From contig JAUXAK010000009.1 of NCBI GenBank assembly GCA_030619955.1, forward strand, positions 1 to 14,498: a DNA stretch of 14,498 nucleotides, given 5' to 3'. Positions 13,440-14,498 of the stretch are shown piece by piece. Position 1 is the first letter of the stretch; each line of letters begins with the position of its first letter. The notes beneath the pieces are model-generated. The model saw only the letters and a list, made by a program, of their open reading frames with translations, searched no databases and was not told the DNA's origin. The stretch comes from an archaeon (GTDB taxonomy: Archaea > Nanobdellota > Nanobdellia > Pacearchaeales > UBA284). The position numbers and the translations under genes were made by a program.

Positions 13440-13877
13440 ATGGAAGATATGGAGAATATAAAAATTTTATATGAAAATAAAATTTATGAAATAAATGAAC
13501 AACAACTAGACAGAGTTATAGCTTTAGCTTCAAAACAATTAAGACACTCGCTAAATGGACAACTTGATCTAAAGACTTTTTCAATTCTTAGGGGAATGGA
13601 AAAAGAAACTGTAAAAGTGTTCAAAAATGAACATGCAAGTTTCTTATATCAAGAGATGAGCCCTGAACTTATATATGCAATAGAATATGGTTTGCTTGAT
13701 GAGTATGAAAAAAAGAAAGAAGTGAAAAAGAAAGAAGAAAAAAAGAAAAAAATATTGATAACTCAGCATTTTCCAAGGGGCATGACATCAACAAAGATAA
13801 AAATCCTGCCATTAACAAGTTCAGTGTGGAATTTAAGAACAGCGCAAGACAGAATTTTTCGTGTAAATTTAGATTAG
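13440..13877 (+). CDS. Unknown small protein with lysine-rich hinge, second gene of RT operon
   Basis: This 145-residue protein is not recognised. The first 90 residues look like a small mixed alpha/beta domain: two strands (IKILYENKIYEI) then helices QQLDRVIALASKQLR, LKTFSILRGM and PELIYAIEYGLLDEYE. Residues 91-104 are a Lys/Glu hinge. Residues 105-145 are a beta-like tail ending VWNLRTAQDRIFRVNLD. It lies 38 bp after the previous gene and 16 bp before the reverse transcriptase, so co-transcription is likely. The tail superficially recalls the strand ends of RelE/ParE toxins and of variable domains, but neither is convincing. Such a basic hinge could contact RNA or DNA. Met4 is an alternative start, but Met1 fits the ribosome-binding site spacing. 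Confidence 0.6.
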   Translation: MEDMENIKILYENKIYEINEQQLDRVIALASKQLRHSLNGQLDLKTFSILRGMEKETVKVFKNEHASFLYQEMSPELIYAIEYGLLDEYEKKKEVKKKEEKKKKILITQHFPRGMTSTKIKILPLTSSVWNLRTAQDRIFRVNLD

Positions 13878-13879
13878 CA

Positions 13880-13883
13880 GAGG
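13880..13883 (+). promoter_or_regulatory. Shine-Dalgarno sequence of the reverse transcriptase gene
   Basis: GAGG lies 10 nt before the ATG at 13894, within the 16-bp gap after the previous stop codon. It supports this start for the reverse transcriptase. Confidence 0.5.
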
Positions 13884-13893
13884 ATTACTGAAA

Positions 13894-14498
13894 ATGTTAG
13901 AAGGAAAGAGTGATTTAGGGAACTGTATTCTTTTGAAAGAAAAACAAGAAGCCTTTGCATGCGAGTGGTTTAAAGGTCCTATGCTACCAAGAAGCTATAC
14001 TCATGAATTGTATCCTATAGAAATTTTGACTAATCCTCAAAGATATAAAAAACTATATTCAAGCTTGTCAAAAATTTTAAGTTATCAAGGAACTTTATTT
14101 CCTGATTTTCAAGGCCTTGATAGCATATTAAAAGATATAATTTCCTATCATAATCAAGGGAAAAAATTGTATCAACAATGGACACAGGAAGTTAATGGAA
14201 AAAAACGGGGGCTTTCTGTTCCAAATAAACCCTTGCAGATTTTGTTAAAAGAATATGTTCTTCCTTTTATTTTAAAAATGAAAGTTCATCCTTGCGCTCA
14301 TGGTGGTGAAAGAGGATGGACTCCTAAACAAAGTCTATACACGCACCTTCCAATTAAAAATATTTTTTCTTTTGATTTAGAAAATGCTTTTGGGCAAATA
14401 GAAACCTTATATGTGTTTAACTTTTTCTTTAAAGAGCTATCTTACCTTGATGCGTATGAAGAAAGAAGAGATGTTGCTGGTTTTTTGTCAACATTAAA
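13894..14498 (+). CDS. Reverse transcriptase, N-terminal part (cut by window edge)
   Basis: The frame from the ATG at 13894 stays open for 201 codons to the edge, so the catalytic YxDD motif and the C-terminus are not seen. The visible part shows the fingers and start of the palm of a retron/group II-like reverse transcriptase. KKRGLSVPNKPLQILLKEYV (about 103-122) matches the 'R.I..P...L+.iq..I' motif. HPCAHGGERGWTPKQSLYTH (132-151) matches the 'aHGF..G+S...NA..H' motif. IFSFDLENAFGQIETLYVF is motif A, with Asp161 as the first catalytic aspartate. The later KELSYLDAYEERRDVAGFLSTL matches the helices after motif A, ahead of a likely 'LxxLxT'. Residues 1-90 form an extra N-terminal region with no match I know. 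It follows two unknown genes by short gaps. The HGG in place of HGF, and a Gly in AFGQI where Pro or Asp is usual, mark it as divergent. It could be a retron, an unknown-group defence RT, or a mobile-element RT. Confidence 0.8.
   Translation, partial: MLEGKSDLGNCILLKEKQEAFACEWFKGPMLPRSYTHELYPIEILTNPQRYKKLYSSLSKILSYQGTLFPDFQGLDSILKDIISYHNQGKKLYQQWTQEVNGKKRGLSVPNKPLQILLKEYVLPFILKMKVHPCAHGGERGWTPKQSLYTHLPIKNIFSFDLENAFGQIETLYVFNFFFKELSYLDAYEERRDVAGFLSTL

Noticed and set aside
13755..13877. RelE/ParE-like toxin fold in the tail of the 145-residue protein
   Set aside because: Only about 20 residues look similar, and the conserved core and catalytic residues are absent.
13440..14498. Diversity-generating retroelement (RT plus variable protein ending WNLRTAQDRIFRVNLD)
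   Set aside because: I saw no template/variable repeat pair with adenine-specific differences, no Avd-like gene, and the RT motifs fit retron/group II types better. A template beyond the right edge cannot be excluded.

Overview
The window looks like a chromosomal piece from a very AT-rich archaeon of the DPANN type, most like Woesearchaeota/Pacearchaeota. The evidence is archaeal information-processing genes in the archaeal order (proteasome alpha, SBDS, Rrp4, Rrp41, Rrp42, RpoK, enolase), an archaeal S-layer protein, class III (pilin-type) signal peptides, TATA-box promoters, mostly leaderless or Shine-Dalgarno-free starts, and lysine/glutamate-rich protein tails. The lineage is inferred from family resemblance and composition, not from a marker phylogeny.

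Layout. (1) Positions 1-1239, minus strand: the N-terminal part of an S-layer protein, running off the left edge. (2) Positions 1240-1796: a 557-bp divergent regulatory region with several inverted repeats and TATA boxes. (3) Positions 1797-2327, plus strand: a winged-helix regulator with a Lys/Glu tail and a Met/His/Pro-rich linker. (4) Positions 2454-5170, minus strand: four consecutive genes, each for a short class III signal peptide, one N-terminal hydrophobic helix and a cysteine-containing exterior domain. They look like a set of minor pilins or pseudopilins. (5) Positions 5286-9726, plus strand: the exosome/proteasome superoperon psmA, sbds, rrp4, rrp41, rrp42, joined directly to rpoK. 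(6) Positions 9766-11680, plus strand: enolase from a leaderless promoter, then a cysteine-rich lipoprotein 1 bp later. (7) Positions 11693-12535, minus strand: a winged-helix plus PLD-like protein split by one in-frame TAA and otherwise intact. (8) Positions 12688-14498, plus strand: an apparent three-gene operon made of a protein with two CxxC pairs, a small lysine-hinged protein, and the N-terminal 201 residues of a reverse transcriptase cut by the right edge.

How the parts fit. Region 5 couples protein degradation (20S core), ribosome maturation (SBDS), 3'-5' RNA decay (exosome) and transcription (RpoK), a classic archaeal arrangement. Regions 1 and 4 are cell-surface functions. Region 8 is the most novel part. 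A retron/group II-like reverse transcriptase sits behind two unrecognised genes. All three have a GAGG-type Shine-Dalgarno sequence that the housekeeping genes here lack, and a damaged DNA-binding regulator lies divergently next to them. It is the best candidate for an undescribed system, possibly a defence or mobile module. Its function is not shown by the sequence, and the reverse transcriptase is incomplete.
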